From: CAYNLK01 sp964398055
Lineage (GTDB): Bacteria; Chloroflexota; Anaerolineae; 4572-78; J111
Length of the DNA stretch: 64,000 nt
Direction: 5' to 3'
NCBI GenBank assembly: GCA_964398055.1
Contig: CAYNLK010000003.1
Location: 186,001 to 250,000 of the forward strand
Part shown: positions 16,019-23,936 of the stretch, piece after piece
Layout: each line of letters opens with the position of its first letter
Numbering within the stretch: position 1 is the first letter of the stretch
Position numbers and translations under genes: made by a program
The notes under the pieces: generated by a model
Told to the model about the DNA's origin: nothing
What the model saw: only the letters and a program-made list of their open reading frames with translations
Database searches by the model: none

Positions 16019-16022
16019 TACC

Positions 16023-16676
16023 TTAGCCTCTCCACTCGACTAATCCACTAAAGAAGGAAAATAAGCCCATCCGGGCACTCTCACTAATGGCCCCGGCCTT
16101 TTTGGGATTGAATCCGGCCGGCCAGAGGGTCGAGCCGTTGTATTTGGCTCCCTGCAAATTCGCCCCAACCAGATTAGCCTCGCGCACATCGGCCCAACCC
16201 AACCCGGCTTCGCGCAGGTCGGCCTGGCTCAGATCAACTTGGTGAAGATTAGCCGCCCGCAAATCGGCCCGCCGCAGATCGGCCTGGGCCAGGTTAGCTC
16301 GACTCAGGTGGGCTTCCCGCAGATCGACTTCGGCCAGGTTGGCCCCTTGCAAGTTTGCGCCGGTCAAGTTAGCGCCTCGCAGCCTGGCCCGGCCTAAATT
16401 GGCCTGTCGCAAATCAGCCTGGGGCAGCTCCAGACCAGACAAATCCCGGTCCGCCAGATCGAACCCCGCCAGGCTGGCCTGTCCATCCCAATTTTTGACG
16501 AGGCTGACCTGCTGCTCGTGGTCAGGCTCAAAGGCGGGCCGGCTGCCCTCGGCTTGATCGGCCAGAATCGACTCCCGCGTCTGGCCGTCCAAGAACTCGC
16601 CGCAATAACGACATTTTTTGGCCGCAGCTTTGATCGTTTCGCCGCAGAAAGGGCAGGTTTTGGTCTCGTCAGGCAT
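16023..16676 (-). CDS. Zinc-ribbon pentapeptide-repeat protein
   Basis: 217 residues. The N-terminus is a zinc ribbon with two CxxC knuckles (CPFCGETI and CRYCGEFL, residues 8-29). After a linker, residues 70-190 are about two dozen pentapeptides of the A(D/N)LxxA type (ANLTGANLQGANLAEVDLRE), which fold as a right-handed square beta-helix. The C-terminus is short and aromatic (LFSFFSGLVEWRG). There is no signal peptide, so it is cytosolic. Pentapeptide proteins include DNA mimics that protect gyrase as well as scaffolds; the zinc ribbon suggests a binding role. Confidence 0.88.
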   Translation of the reverse strand: MPDETKTCPFCGETIKAAAKKCRYCGEFLDGQTRESILADQAEGSRPAFEPDHEQQVSLVKNWDGQASLAGFDLADRDLSGLELPQADLRQANLGRARLRGANLTGANLQGANLAEVDLREAHLSRANLAQADLRRADLRAANLHQVDLSQADLREAGLGWADVREANLVGANLQGAKYNGSTLWPAGFNPKKAGAISESARMGLFSFFSGLVEWRG

Positions 16677-16685
16677 AGCAAGGCT

Positions 16686-16734
16686 TTCAATTTACGATTT
16701 ACGATTTGAAATTTGCAATTTGAAAATTGAACCT
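16686..16734. repeat. Heptamer tract, TTTACGA/TTTGAAA type
   Basis: Six degenerate 7-bp units fill the gap between the YgeY-like and pentapeptide genes. The same TTTACGA unit recurs at 22177 and 23793. Confidence 0.75.
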
Positions 16735-16754
16735 TGAGAATTGCGACTCATCCC

Positions 16755-17996
16755 TCAGCCTTCAGCCCTGATGATCGTGTAGGCCAGCGGGAACAGGGCG
16801 TAGAACATCGCCCCTTTGAGCAATTTGGCCAGATCGACCTGGTCCTGGGGGGTGTGAACATACTGCTCCTCCATCGGGCCAAAGCCCAGGCTGGGAATCC
16901 CGGCCACTCCGGCCGAGTAGGCGCCGTTGGTGCTGAATTTCCACACATCCACTCGCGGCGCTTGGCCCCACAGCGCTGCGCAGGTCAGTTTGCCGGCGAC
17001 CAGCAAGGGGTGATCCTCCGGCAGCAGCCAGCCGGGAAAAAAGGCCGGACCGCTCAGATCGAGGCCGGTCCAGGATTTAACCGGCTGCCGCGGCAGCTCG
17101 ACCGAAGCGTCCTGCCCGGTGAGCGCGACCTTGATCCCGGCGACCACGCTTTGGGGTGTTTCTCCCGGCGTCAGGCGACGATCGATGGTTACTTCACACC
17201 AGGCGGGCACGCTGTTGGGCGTATGAGGCGATTGGATCATCGTCACTACTTGCGTGCCCTGACCAAGGACCGGATCAACCGGCAAATGGGCCGTCATCGA
17301 CTCCAGGGCATCGAGCACGGCTCTCATTTTGAGAATGGCATTGTCGCCCAGGGCCGGGGTACTGGCGTGCGCCGCCTTACCGCGGGTGCGGACCTTTAGC
17401 TCGCAGCGGCCACGATGACCCCGACGCAGGGTCAGGTCGGTAGCCTCGGCCAGCAGCACCGCGTCGGGGCGGGGAAAGCCGTCCTGCTCCAGGAGGTGGC
17501 GCATGGCAAAACCTTCGGCGTCCTCCTCCAGCGTGGAACCTTTAACGGTGATGGCGCAGTCGCCGGTCAGGTTCAAATCGGCGGCCAGCCGGGCACCGTA
17601 GACAATGGCGGCCACGCCGCCTTTGCAATCGGACGCGCCCAGGCCGTACAATTTGCCGTTCACAATGGTCGGTTCCAGGGGGGGATGAGGCCAGTCGTGT
17701 TCGTCGGCAATCTCATTCTCATCCAGATGAGCGTCGTAGAGCAGGTGGGATCGGCCGGCGCCGATGGTCGCCAGGGCGCTGCCGGCTGTATCGGTTCGAA
17801 CGTCGGCCAAACCACAGCGGCGCATCTCTTGCAGAGTCCGCTCAACCGCGGCGGCCTCCTGGCCAGTGTAGCTTTTGATCCGGATCAGGTCGGCCAGGAA
17901 GTCGATTTGGGACTGCCGGATGGTTTCGGCGTATTGGCGTACTTGCGCCGCGGCGGCAGCCAATTTGGGGGGAACTGGCGGCAAAGTTAACGTCAT
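16755..17996 (-). CDS. M20-family metallohydrolase, YgeY-like
   Basis: 413 residues. Di-zinc residues of the M20 family are visible: LYDAHLDENE (His, Asp), GLGASDCKGG (Asp), GSTLEEDAEG (Glu pair), LAEATDL (Glu) and the C-terminal YVHTPQDQ (His). The stretches VTIDRRLTPGET, SWTGLDL and VWKFSTNGAYSAG match the YgeY branch, which sits in the selenium-linked purine-catabolic gene cluster of enteric bacteria and clostridia. Its exact reaction is not established; M20 enzymes cleave amide bonds of small N-acylated compounds. It is the first gene of the minus-strand group leading to the SsnA-like gene. Confidence 0.85.
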   Translation of the reverse strand: MTLTLPPVPPKLAAAAAQVRQYAETIRQSQIDFLADLIRIKSYTGQEAAAVERTLQEMRRCGLADVRTDTAGSALATIGAGRSHLLYDAHLDENEIADEHDWPHPPLEPTIVNGKLYGLGASDCKGGVAAIVYGARLAADLNLTGDCAITVKGSTLEEDAEGFAMRHLLEQDGFPRPDAVLLAEATDLTLRRGHRGRCELKVRTRGKAAHASTPALGDNAILKMRAVLDALESMTAHLPVDPVLGQGTQVVTMIQSPHTPNSVPAWCEVTIDRRLTPGETPQSVVAGIKVALTGQDASVELPRQPVKSWTGLDLSGPAFFPGWLLPEDHPLLVAGKLTCAALWGQAPRVDVWKFSTNGAYSAGVAGIPSLGFGPMEEQYVHTPQDQVDLAKLLKGAMFYALFPLAYTIIRAEG

Positions 17997-18095
17997 TCTA
18001 ACCTCATCATCGACAAAAATGCGGAGCAGCGAAGCTAATATACTATAAAATGGCGGGTTGACAAATTGCGTTTATCTTTCCCCTCCAACCTATGC

Positions 18096-18101
18096 TATAA
18101 T
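18096..18101 (+). promoter_or_regulatory. Candidate -10 element upstream of the binding-protein/VWA/FHA operon
   Basis: A consensus TATAAT 33 bp before ATG 18134. A TTGACA at 18058-18063 is 32 bp away and too far to pair. The -35 region at normal spacing is weak, so an activator may be needed. Confidence 0.4.
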
Positions 18102-18133
18102 AAAATTATCATCACTACCCCGAGGACCTGAAA

Positions 18134-19144
18134 ATGCAACCAAACAAAACCCTCTTTTTTGGCATTGTTGGTCTGGCTGTTGTGATCGTTATAGGTATGT
18201 TCCTGGCCGTCTTCTTCTTTTTGGATGACACCCCGGCGCTGCCCACCCGCCAGGAGAGCGTGAAGATTCGGGTGGCGGCGGCGCCATCGATCAAAGATTG
18301 GGCTACCGCGGCGGCCCAGGAGTTCAACCGGGCCAATCCCAGGGCACAAGTGGAAATTATTGCGGCCGACGATCTGATCCCCGAGGCCCAGTTCAAACTG
18401 GCTAATCCTCAAGGTCAGCCGCCGACGGCCTGGCTGGCCGAGGCTTCTTTTGTGGTGGCGATGGCCAGGGAGAGAGGGCTGCCATTTGAGGCTGACTTGC
18501 GCTCGGTGGCCGGCACGTCTCTGGCCTGGGGCGCTTTTACCGACAAACAGGCCCAATTCAATCAAAAATATGGCGACCTGTCCTGGCAAACTGTTCATGC
18601 CAAAGCAACCGCCCCCGATGATTTTCTGACCCTGGTCCTTGCCTCACCGGCCAATCGAGCCGAGGGACTGGCCGCGCTGGTCTCGGCGACCGCGGCGCAA
18701 CTGGGTAAGCCAAATCTCACCAGCAGCGACATTAGCCAGGCCCGGCCCTGGCTGGTTGAGACCTTTAAAGATAACACCCGCATCCCACCCCAACCGGCCG
18801 AGGCATTTGCCTCGACCCAGGGACGCTCCATCGGCGATATGGGCCTGCTCAGCCGGGCAGCCTGGCAGCGTAATAATCTTCATAACCGGCCAGATTTCAG
18901 CCTGACGCCGGTCCAACCGAACGTGCAGTTGGATTACCCTCTGGCCATCTGGAACGGCAGCCAGAGCAGCCCGACCAGCCAACAAGCGGCGGCCCAATTC
19001 CGCGATTTTCTACTTAGTAGTAACCAACAACAGCTTCTGGCTAACTTTGGGCTGGAACCGGCCGGCGCAGTTACGACCACCGTCGAACTGGATGGGCCGG
19101 CCGCCTGGGCTTTATTGCGTTTTGCCGAACAGGAGTTGAGGTGA
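18134..19144 (+). CDS. Membrane-anchored solute-binding-like protein
   Basis: 336 residues. An N-terminal helix (about 8-30, FFGIVGLAVVIVIGMFLAVF) without a cleavage site points to an uncleaved anchor with the rest outside. The body resembles SBP_bac_11-type binding proteins (VKIRVAAAPSIKDWATAAAQ, then PTAWLAEASFVVAMARE, and a late LDYPLAIWNG). It is smaller than, and distantly similar in layout to, the binding half of the next gene, so the two may bind the same ligand or each other. First gene of a three-gene unit. Confidence 0.7.
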   Translation: MQPNKTLFFGIVGLAVVIVIGMFLAVFFFLDDTPALPTRQESVKIRVAAAPSIKDWATAAAQEFNRANPRAQVEIIAADDLIPEAQFKLANPQGQPPTAWLAEASFVVAMARERGLPFEADLRSVAGTSLAWGAFTDKQAQFNQKYGDLSWQTVHAKATAPDDFLTLVLASPANRAEGLAALVSATAAQLGKPNLTSSDISQARPWLVETFKDNTRIPPQPAEAFASTQGRSIGDMGLLSRAAWQRNNLHNRPDFSLTPVQPNVQLDYPLAIWNGSQSSPTSQQAAAQFRDFLLSSNQQQLLANFGLEPAGAVTTTVELDGPAAWALLRFAEQELR

Positions 19145-19176
19145 ATAGCGAATTGCGAATTGCGAATTGCAATTTG
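19144..19176. repeat. Heptamer tract, TGCGAAT type
   Basis: Four units (AGCGAAT, TGCGAAT, TGCGAAT, TGCAATT) start right at the stop codon of the anchored binding protein gene. Confidence 0.7.
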
Positions 19177-19231
19177 GGAGGGTAAGGTCGTTCAACTTTC
19201 TAACTTTCAACCTTGATCAGTTACGGAGGAT

Positions 19232-21076
19232 ATGATGTCGAACAAGTTGCTCTTTTTACTATTCCCTTTGATTTTTGCGCTGGCCTGTGGGTTGGGCGGT
19301 TCCGGCAGCGATGGCGGCGGAAGTTTGGCGGCTGACAGCGGTGCTCAGTGCGCCGCCAATGCGGTTGAGATCTCGATCATTTACGCGCCCGAGTCTGAAT
19401 TGTATTTGAACGGAGAAATCTATGACGCCGTCAACCGCTTCAACCGGGCCTATGCCGAGGGACGCAACCCCCTGACGGGTGAGTCGCTCAAGCAAGTTGA
19501 ACAGCCCATCTGCGTCAAAGGCCAGTCAGGTTCGTCGGGCACCGTTGCCCAGGGCATTATCAATGCCATCATTGCCCCCAACAACATCAACGTGGCTCGC
19601 CCGACCATCTTTGCGCCGTCGGTTAGCCACTGGCTGGCCCTGGTCAACTACCAGGCCGGGCGGCAGATTTTTGACCTGGCCGACAGCCCGCCAACGGCCC
19701 TGGCCCCGGTGGTGATGGCTATCTGGGAGAGCCGGCTGAAGGCCATTCAGGAGAAGACCGGCCGCCAGGAAGTGGGTTGGGAGGAACTGCTGCAAGTCCT
19801 CAACTCGCCCAACGGCTGGGCCGACTATAATGTGCCCGGCGACCGGACCACCGTTTACTACGGCCACACCGACCCGTTCATCAGCTCGACCGCCCTATCC
19901 ACGCTGATTGCCGAATTCTACGCCAGTGCCCGCTACAACAGCGACGTGGCTGACTTCCGCCGGTTGACTCTGCAGCAGGTCAACGATCCGCAAGTGCAGC
20001 AGGGGGTGCGGGACATCGAAAAGTTGATCCGGCACTACTCTTCTCGCACCACCGAATTCAAAGAGTATATCGCCCAGGGGCCGGATTACCTGGATTTTGT
20101 GGCTCTGGAAGAAAACGACCTGATCTACATCAACCAGGGTAAAACCCAGTACCAACCGCCGGAGAAACTGGTGGCCCTGTATCCCAAGGAAGGGACTTTC
20201 TGGCACGAGCATCCTTTTGCCATCCCCAGGGCTGATTGGGTGACGCCGGAACAGCGGGAAGCCGCCAAACTGTTCACCGACTACGTTCGCAGTGAGGAGG
20301 TCCAGCAAAAGGTACTGGAGAGCGGCTTCCGGCCGGCCAATCCGGCCGTGGCAGTGGGTTATCCCATTTCCCCGGAGCTGGGCGTCGACCCCAACCAGCC
20401 GACCACCATTCTGGAAGTGCCCGATCCGAATGTAGTGGCCGCGGTACAATCGAGCTGGCAGTTCGTCAAGAAGCAAGCCGACGTACTGCTGGTCATCGAC
20501 ACTTCCGGCTCGATGGCGGGCAGCAAGATCGACCAGGCCAAAACGGCCGCCCAGGCATTTTTGGATAATATGCCGGCGCAAAACCGGGTAGGGTTGCTCC
20601 TGTTCAATAGCCAGCCGCAGGTACTGGATTTCAATTTGAATGCGCCAATTTACCTCGACAGCAATAATGTCGGCGCTCTGGAAAGTTTGGTTTCGTTTGA
20701 AGGCGGCCAGGCCAAAATCCGCAGCCAGATCGAGGCCATTCAGGCTGGCGGCGACACTTCACTGTACGATGCCATTCAATACGCGGTCGAACTGCTTAAA
20801 GCCAACCGGCAAGCCGAAGACGATCGCATCCAGGCGATTGTAGTGTTGAGCGACGGCCAGGACACCAGCAGCCTGACCTCGCTGCAAAATGTGGTCAACC
20901 TGATTCAGGCCAACCGGCAGGAACGTAACCCGATCATCGTGATTCCGGTGGCTTACGGCAGCGACGCCGACATCAACGCCCTTAACGCCCTGGCCCGGGC
21001 CAGCGCCACCCGCGTCCAGTCCGGCGATCCGGAGAATATCCAACGGGTGTTGGAGATTATTAGTAGTTACTTTTAG
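19232..21076 (+). CDS. Substrate-binding and VWA domain lipoprotein
   Basis: 614 residues. The lipobox LALAC near residue 19 ends a short signal peptide. Residues about 45-390 are an extracellular binding-protein fold (NAVEISIIYAPESELYL and VVMAIWESRLKAIQEKTGRQ). Residues 415-610 are a von Willebrand A domain with an intact MIDAS: DTSGSMAGS at about 423, the Thr in GGDTSLYDAI, and LSDGQDTSS. VWA domains bind partner proteins through a metal ion. ATG 19235 is an equally good start; a GGAGGATATG ribosome site precedes it. It lies 87 bp after the anchored binding protein and 13 bp before the FHA gene. Confidence 0.88.
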   Translation: MMSNKLLFLLFPLIFALACGLGGSGSDGGGSLAADSGAQCAANAVEISIIYAPESELYLNGEIYDAVNRFNRAYAEGRNPLTGESLKQVEQPICVKGQSGSSGTVAQGIINAIIAPNNINVARPTIFAPSVSHWLALVNYQAGRQIFDLADSPPTALAPVVMAIWESRLKAIQEKTGRQEVGWEELLQVLNSPNGWADYNVPGDRTTVYYGHTDPFISSTALSTLIAEFYASARYNSDVADFRRLTLQQVNDPQVQQGVRDIEKLIRHYSSRTTEFKEYIAQGPDYLDFVALEENDLIYINQGKTQYQPPEKLVALYPKEGTFWHEHPFAIPRADWVTPEQREAAKLFTDYVRSEEVQQKVLESGFRPANPAVAVGYPISPELGVDPNQPTTILEVPDPNVVAAVQSSWQFVKKQADVLLVIDTSGSMAGSKIDQAKTAAQAFLDNMPAQNRVGLLLFNSQPQVLDFNLNAPIYLDSNNVGALESLVSFEGGQAKIRSQIEAIQAGGDTSLYDAIQYAVELLKANRQAEDDRIQAIVVLSDGQDTSSLTSLQNVVNLIQANRQERNPIIVIPVAYGSDADINALNALARASATRVQSGDPENIQRVLEIISSYF

Positions 21077-21089
21077 ATCCAACCATAAG

Positions 21090-21617
21090 ATGGTTACATG
21101 CCCTAAATGCGGGACAATCAACGTGGCAAACAGTTTGATTTGCAGTAAATGCGCCACCCTACTAAGTACGTATGGTCAGGAGACTGATCCGGCTGGTAAT
21201 GGTGTAATGACCCAGATATTGGATCAGCTTCAAGAAAAAGTAAGGAGCAGTCCATCAGCTCCTCCAGACACCACCCCACTGGCCATTTATCTAAACATAG
21301 GACCTCATTCGCGAGAGATCGAGCTTCCACTGAATAAGACGATATACTTGGGACGTAAGGATCCAGCGGCGAATATCTACCCCGAGGTTGATCTTTCCGA
21401 TGATGGTAACCGAGCCAGAACTGTATCGCGGCTGCACGCCAAGATTTTCAAACAGAGTCATAACGTGGTTATCGAAGACCTGCGCAGCACGAATGGAACT
21501 TTCGTCAACAACAATAAGTTGCGTCCTCTACTCCCTCAACCCCTCAATGATGGCGACATCGTGCAACTCGGGACACTGCAAATCCAGGTCGGCATCCGAC
21601 GACAAGTAAGGCCATGA
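21090..21617 (+). CDS. Zinc-ribbon FHA-domain protein
   Basis: 175 residues. The N-terminus is a zinc ribbon (CPKCGTI and CSKCATL, residues 4-23). After a linker, a forkhead-associated domain shows the core residues IYLGRKDP (Arg), TVSRLHAKIF (Ser and His) and DLRSTNGTFVNN. FHA domains bind phosphothreonine peptides, so this cytosolic protein should respond to a Ser/Thr kinase, none of which is in the window. It is 13 bp downstream of the VWA gene and closes the operon, with a terminator after it. Confidence 0.9.
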   Translation: MVTCPKCGTINVANSLICSKCATLLSTYGQETDPAGNGVMTQILDQLQEKVRSSPSAPPDTTPLAIYLNIGPHSREIELPLNKTIYLGRKDPAANIYPEVDLSDDGNRARTVSRLHAKIFKQSHNVVIEDLRSTNGTFVNNNKLRPLLPQPLNDGDIVQLGTLQIQVGIRRQVRP

Positions 21618-21641
21618 GTAATTGCGTTTCTCTGGGAATTG

Positions 21642-21672
21642 AAAAAGCCAGTCGTAATGACCGGCTTTTTTT
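21642..21672 (+). terminator. Intrinsic terminator after the FHA gene
   Basis: AAAAAGCC pairs with GGCTTTTTT across AGTC-GTAAT-GACC, which itself pairs, and a run of seven T follows. It ends the three-gene operon. Confidence 0.85.
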
Positions 21673-21694
21673 ATATCGGCTTAACTTGAGGAAC

Positions 21695-22225
21695 CTATTC
21701 CTTCAACTTTAACTCTTCTTTGAGATGGGGGATCAATCCCCCAGCGGCAATAATCGCCTGAACGGACGGGGCAAAAGGGGGGAAGGGAAATTCACCCGCT
21801 TCGCTTTTGATCCGACCGGCCTCCAAATCGACCTCAACCCAGTCGCCCTGACGCAGAGCCGCCACCGCGGCCGGGCAGGTCAGGGCCAGCAGGCCGTTGT
21901 TGATGGCGTTGCGATACCAGATATGGGCAAAAGAGACGGCAATGACTGCGCCTACTCCGGCCTGTTTGAGACAGGTCACCGCCTGCTCCCGGCTGGAGCC
22001 GTTGCCCCAATTTTTGCCGGCCACAATCACATCGCCTGGTTGGACGTTGGCGGCAAAGGAAGGGTCTAAATCTTCCAGGGCGTGCCGGGCCATCTCAACC
22101 GGGTCGGTGACGGTGTAGGTGTATTTGCCGGGAAAAATCACGTCGGTGTTGATGCCATCGCCGTATTTCCAAACTTTCGATTTACGATTTACGATTTTGG
22201 ATTTTGGATTGGGTTCGTCTGACAT
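21695..22225 (-). CDS. leuD: 3-isopropylmalate dehydratase small subunit (LeuD family)
   Basis: 176 residues. The aconitase swivel domain is clear: KYGDGINTDVIFPGKY, then VAGKNWGNGSSREQA with the substrate-binding GSSRE loop, then AHIWYRNAINNGL. With LeuC it isomerises 2-isopropylmalate, or homologous substrates in homoaconitase-type pairs. The first 17 residues (MSDEPNPKSKIVNRKSK) are encoded by a TTTACGA heptamer tract and lie outside the family domain, so the start may be wrong or the repeat has extended the gene. A MITE-like element separates it from leuC. Confidence 0.88.
   Translation of the reverse strand: MSDEPNPKSKIVNRKSKVWKYGDGINTDVIFPGKYTYTVTDPVEMARHALEDLDPSFAANVQPGDVIVAGKNWGNGSSREQAVTCLKQAGVGAVIAVSFAHIWYRNAINNGLLALTCPAAVAALRQGDWVEVDLEAGRIKSEAGEFPFPPFAPSVQAIIAAGGLIPHLKEELKLKE
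22177..22210. repeat. Heptamer tract inside the 5' end of leuD
   Basis: Units TTTACGA, TTTACGA, TTTTGGA, TTTTGGA. Read on the minus strand it codes for residues NPKSKIVNRKS. Confidence 0.75.
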
Positions 22226-22243
22226 TTTCCATAAAACTTGATA

Positions 22244-22398
22244 GGTAACTATTCACCTTATTAGCGATTGAAATCGCTCCTCCAAGGCTAAAGCCGGTCG
22301 ACCGCCTACGCGGTCGAGTTTTTTCCTGTCCGCGCAGGCGGACAGCCGGTCTTTAGCCCTGCAAGTGCGACTTTAGTCGCGCAAGGTGAATAGTTACC
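22244..22398. mobile_element. MITE-like element with 16-bp terminal inverted repeats and 6-bp target duplication
   Basis: A 155-bp non-coding element between leuC and leuD. The ends GGTAACTATTCACCTT (22244-22259) and AAGGTGAATAGTTACC (22383-22398) are perfect inverted repeats. TTGATA flanks it directly on both sides (22238-22243 and 22399-22404), as a target-site duplication should. The interior holds four small hairpins, including GCGATTgaAATCGC, GACCGCctacGCGGTC, TGTCCGCgcaGGCGGACA and GCGACTttAGTCGC, and longer GGCTAAAG/CTTTAGCC arms, so it could fold as a branched cruciform or RNA. Confidence 0.8.
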
Positions 22399-22427
22399 TT
22401 GATAGATATTGTTGAACCGAAAGATCT

Positions 22428-22487
22428 AGAACTTGCAACTTGCTATCTGCTATCTGTCACTTGCAGCCTGCTAACCTGCCACCTGTT
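22428..22487. repeat. Heptamer tract, GCNANCT type, running into the 3' end of leuC
   Basis: About eight units (GCAACTT, GCTATCT, GCTATCT, GTCACTT, GCAGCCT and so on). Its right end supplies the last LeuC codons (QVAG) and the stop. Confidence 0.7.
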
Positions 22488-23787
22488 CCGGTCCGGCAAT
22501 CTCACCGGCCACGGCGCTGGCGGCAACCACCGCCGGGGAGGCCAGGTAAATCTCTGACTCGGGGGTGCCCATCCGGCCGCGAAAGTTGCGGTTGGCGCTG
22601 CTGATGATGACCTCACCCGGGGCCGGGATGCCCATGTGGTTGCCCATACACGGCCCGCAACCGGGCGACTCGAAGACGGCGCCGGCGGCCAGCAGAGTTT
22701 CGACGTAGCCGGCTCGCACGGCCTCCAGGTACACCTGCGCCGAAGCCGGAATGATCAAAAAACGGGTCCCGGCAGCGACCCGGCGGCCGGCCACAATTTG
22801 GGCGGCAATAGCAATATCCTCTAACCGGCCATTGGTACAGGTCCCCAGAAAAGCCTGGTCCACTTTGACGCCGGTCACCGCGCTCAGCGGTTTAACGTTG
22901 TCAACGGTATGGGGGCAAGCCACTTGCGGCTCGATGGCCGCGGCGTCGAACGCATACTCGGCCAGGTAAACCGCATCCGGATCAGGCGCCAACTGCTGGG
23001 CGGCGGCGGCCCACGCCTGTCGTTTGTTCAACAGACTCTCCCCTGCTCCCCTACTCCTCTGCTCCTCTGCCATCTTTTCAAGCCATTCCAAAGTCACCCC
23101 GTCCACCTGCACCCAAGCATTCTTGGCCCCCATTTCGGCCATCATGTTAGGCAGCACAAAGCGACTGGCCATGCTCATACCGGCCACCGACTCGCCGTGA
23201 AACTCGATACTGGCATAGAGGCCGCCGTCCGCGCCCAGTTGGGCGATGATATGCAGGGCGATATCCTTACTGGTAACCCACCGGCTAAAGCGGCCGGTAA
23301 GGATTATTTTGATGCTTTCCGGCACCCGCAGCCACAGTTGGCCGGTGGCCCAGATAGCAGCCATCTCGCTGCGACCAACGCCGGCCCCAAAGGCCCCCAG
23401 CGCGCCGTAGTGGGTCGAGTGGCTGTCGGCGCCCAACACCAACACGCCCGGATAGATCAGCCCCTCCTCGCACAAGACCTGATGGCAGATGCCTCGGCCA
23501 ACTTCATAGAAATGAGCAATCCCCTGCTCGGCCACAAAACGGCGAATATCGGCGTGATTCTGGGCGTGCTGGGTGGTCGGCGGCGGCGCGGCGTGATCCA
23601 GGGTAATGGCCAGCCGGTCGGGATATTTGACCCGCTCGATGCCCAGGCTGCGAAAAATTTTGGCGATGGCCGCGCTGTTATCGTGGCTCAAAGCCACGTC
23701 GGGGATAGCGTCGATCACCTGACCAGGCGTAACGGAGGATAAACCGGCATTTCTGGCTAAGATTTTTTCGGCAAAGGTATGACCCAT
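22471..23787 (-). CDS. leuC: 3-isopropylmalate dehydratase large subunit (LeuC family)
   Basis: 438 residues of the aconitase superfamily. [4Fe-4S] ligands are the Cys in GTCTNGRLED and the two in SPGCGPCMGNHMG; the substrate region RNFRGRMGTPESEIYLASP follows. It lacks the LeuC-specific long N-terminal signatures and is nearer the short LeuC/homoaconitase group found in thermophiles and archaea, so homoaconitase cannot be excluded. It lies in a minus-strand cluster with a DRE-TIM acyl-transferring synthase and LeuD, the usual three steps of 2-oxo-acid chain elongation. Confidence 0.88.
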   Translation of the reverse strand: MGHTFAEKILARNAGLSSVTPGQVIDAIPDVALSHDNSAAIAKIFRSLGIERVKYPDRLAITLDHAAPPPTTQHAQNHADIRRFVAEQGIAHFYEVGRGICHQVLCEEGLIYPGVLVLGADSHSTHYGALGAFGAGVGRSEMAAIWATGQLWLRVPESIKIILTGRFSRWVTSKDIALHIIAQLGADGGLYASIEFHGESVAGMSMASRFVLPNMMAEMGAKNAWVQVDGVTLEWLEKMAEEQRSRGAGESLLNKRQAWAAAAQQLAPDPDAVYLAEYAFDAAAIEPQVACPHTVDNVKPLSAVTGVKVDQAFLGTCTNGRLEDIAIAAQIVAGRRVAAGTRFLIIPASAQVYLEAVRAGYVETLLAAGAVFESPGCGPCMGNHMGIPAPGEVIISSANRNFRGRMGTPESEIYLASPAVVAASAVAGEIAGPEQVAG

Positions 23788-23792
23788 CTTCT

Positions 23793-23931
23793 CATTTACG
23801 ATTTACGATTTACGATTTACGATTTTGGATTTACGATTTGCAACACTTGCCCCGAACCATAGTGAAGCTGTTTTCAACACGCGACCTGCGACCTGTAACT
23901 TGCGACTTGCGACCTGCCACTTGCAACCTGT
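23793..23931. repeat. Two heptamer tracts, TTTACGA type and GCGACCT type
   Basis: 23793-23847 has seven units of TTTACGA/TTTTGGA. 23878-23931 has seven units of GCGACCT/GCGACTT/GCAACCT. They fill the 149-bp gap between leuC and the synthase gene. Confidence 0.85.
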
Positions 23932-23936
23932 CTTTG

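Noticed and set aside
22909..23742. 277-codon plus-strand frame across leuC
   Set aside because: Shadow frame opposite clear LeuC cysteine motifs.
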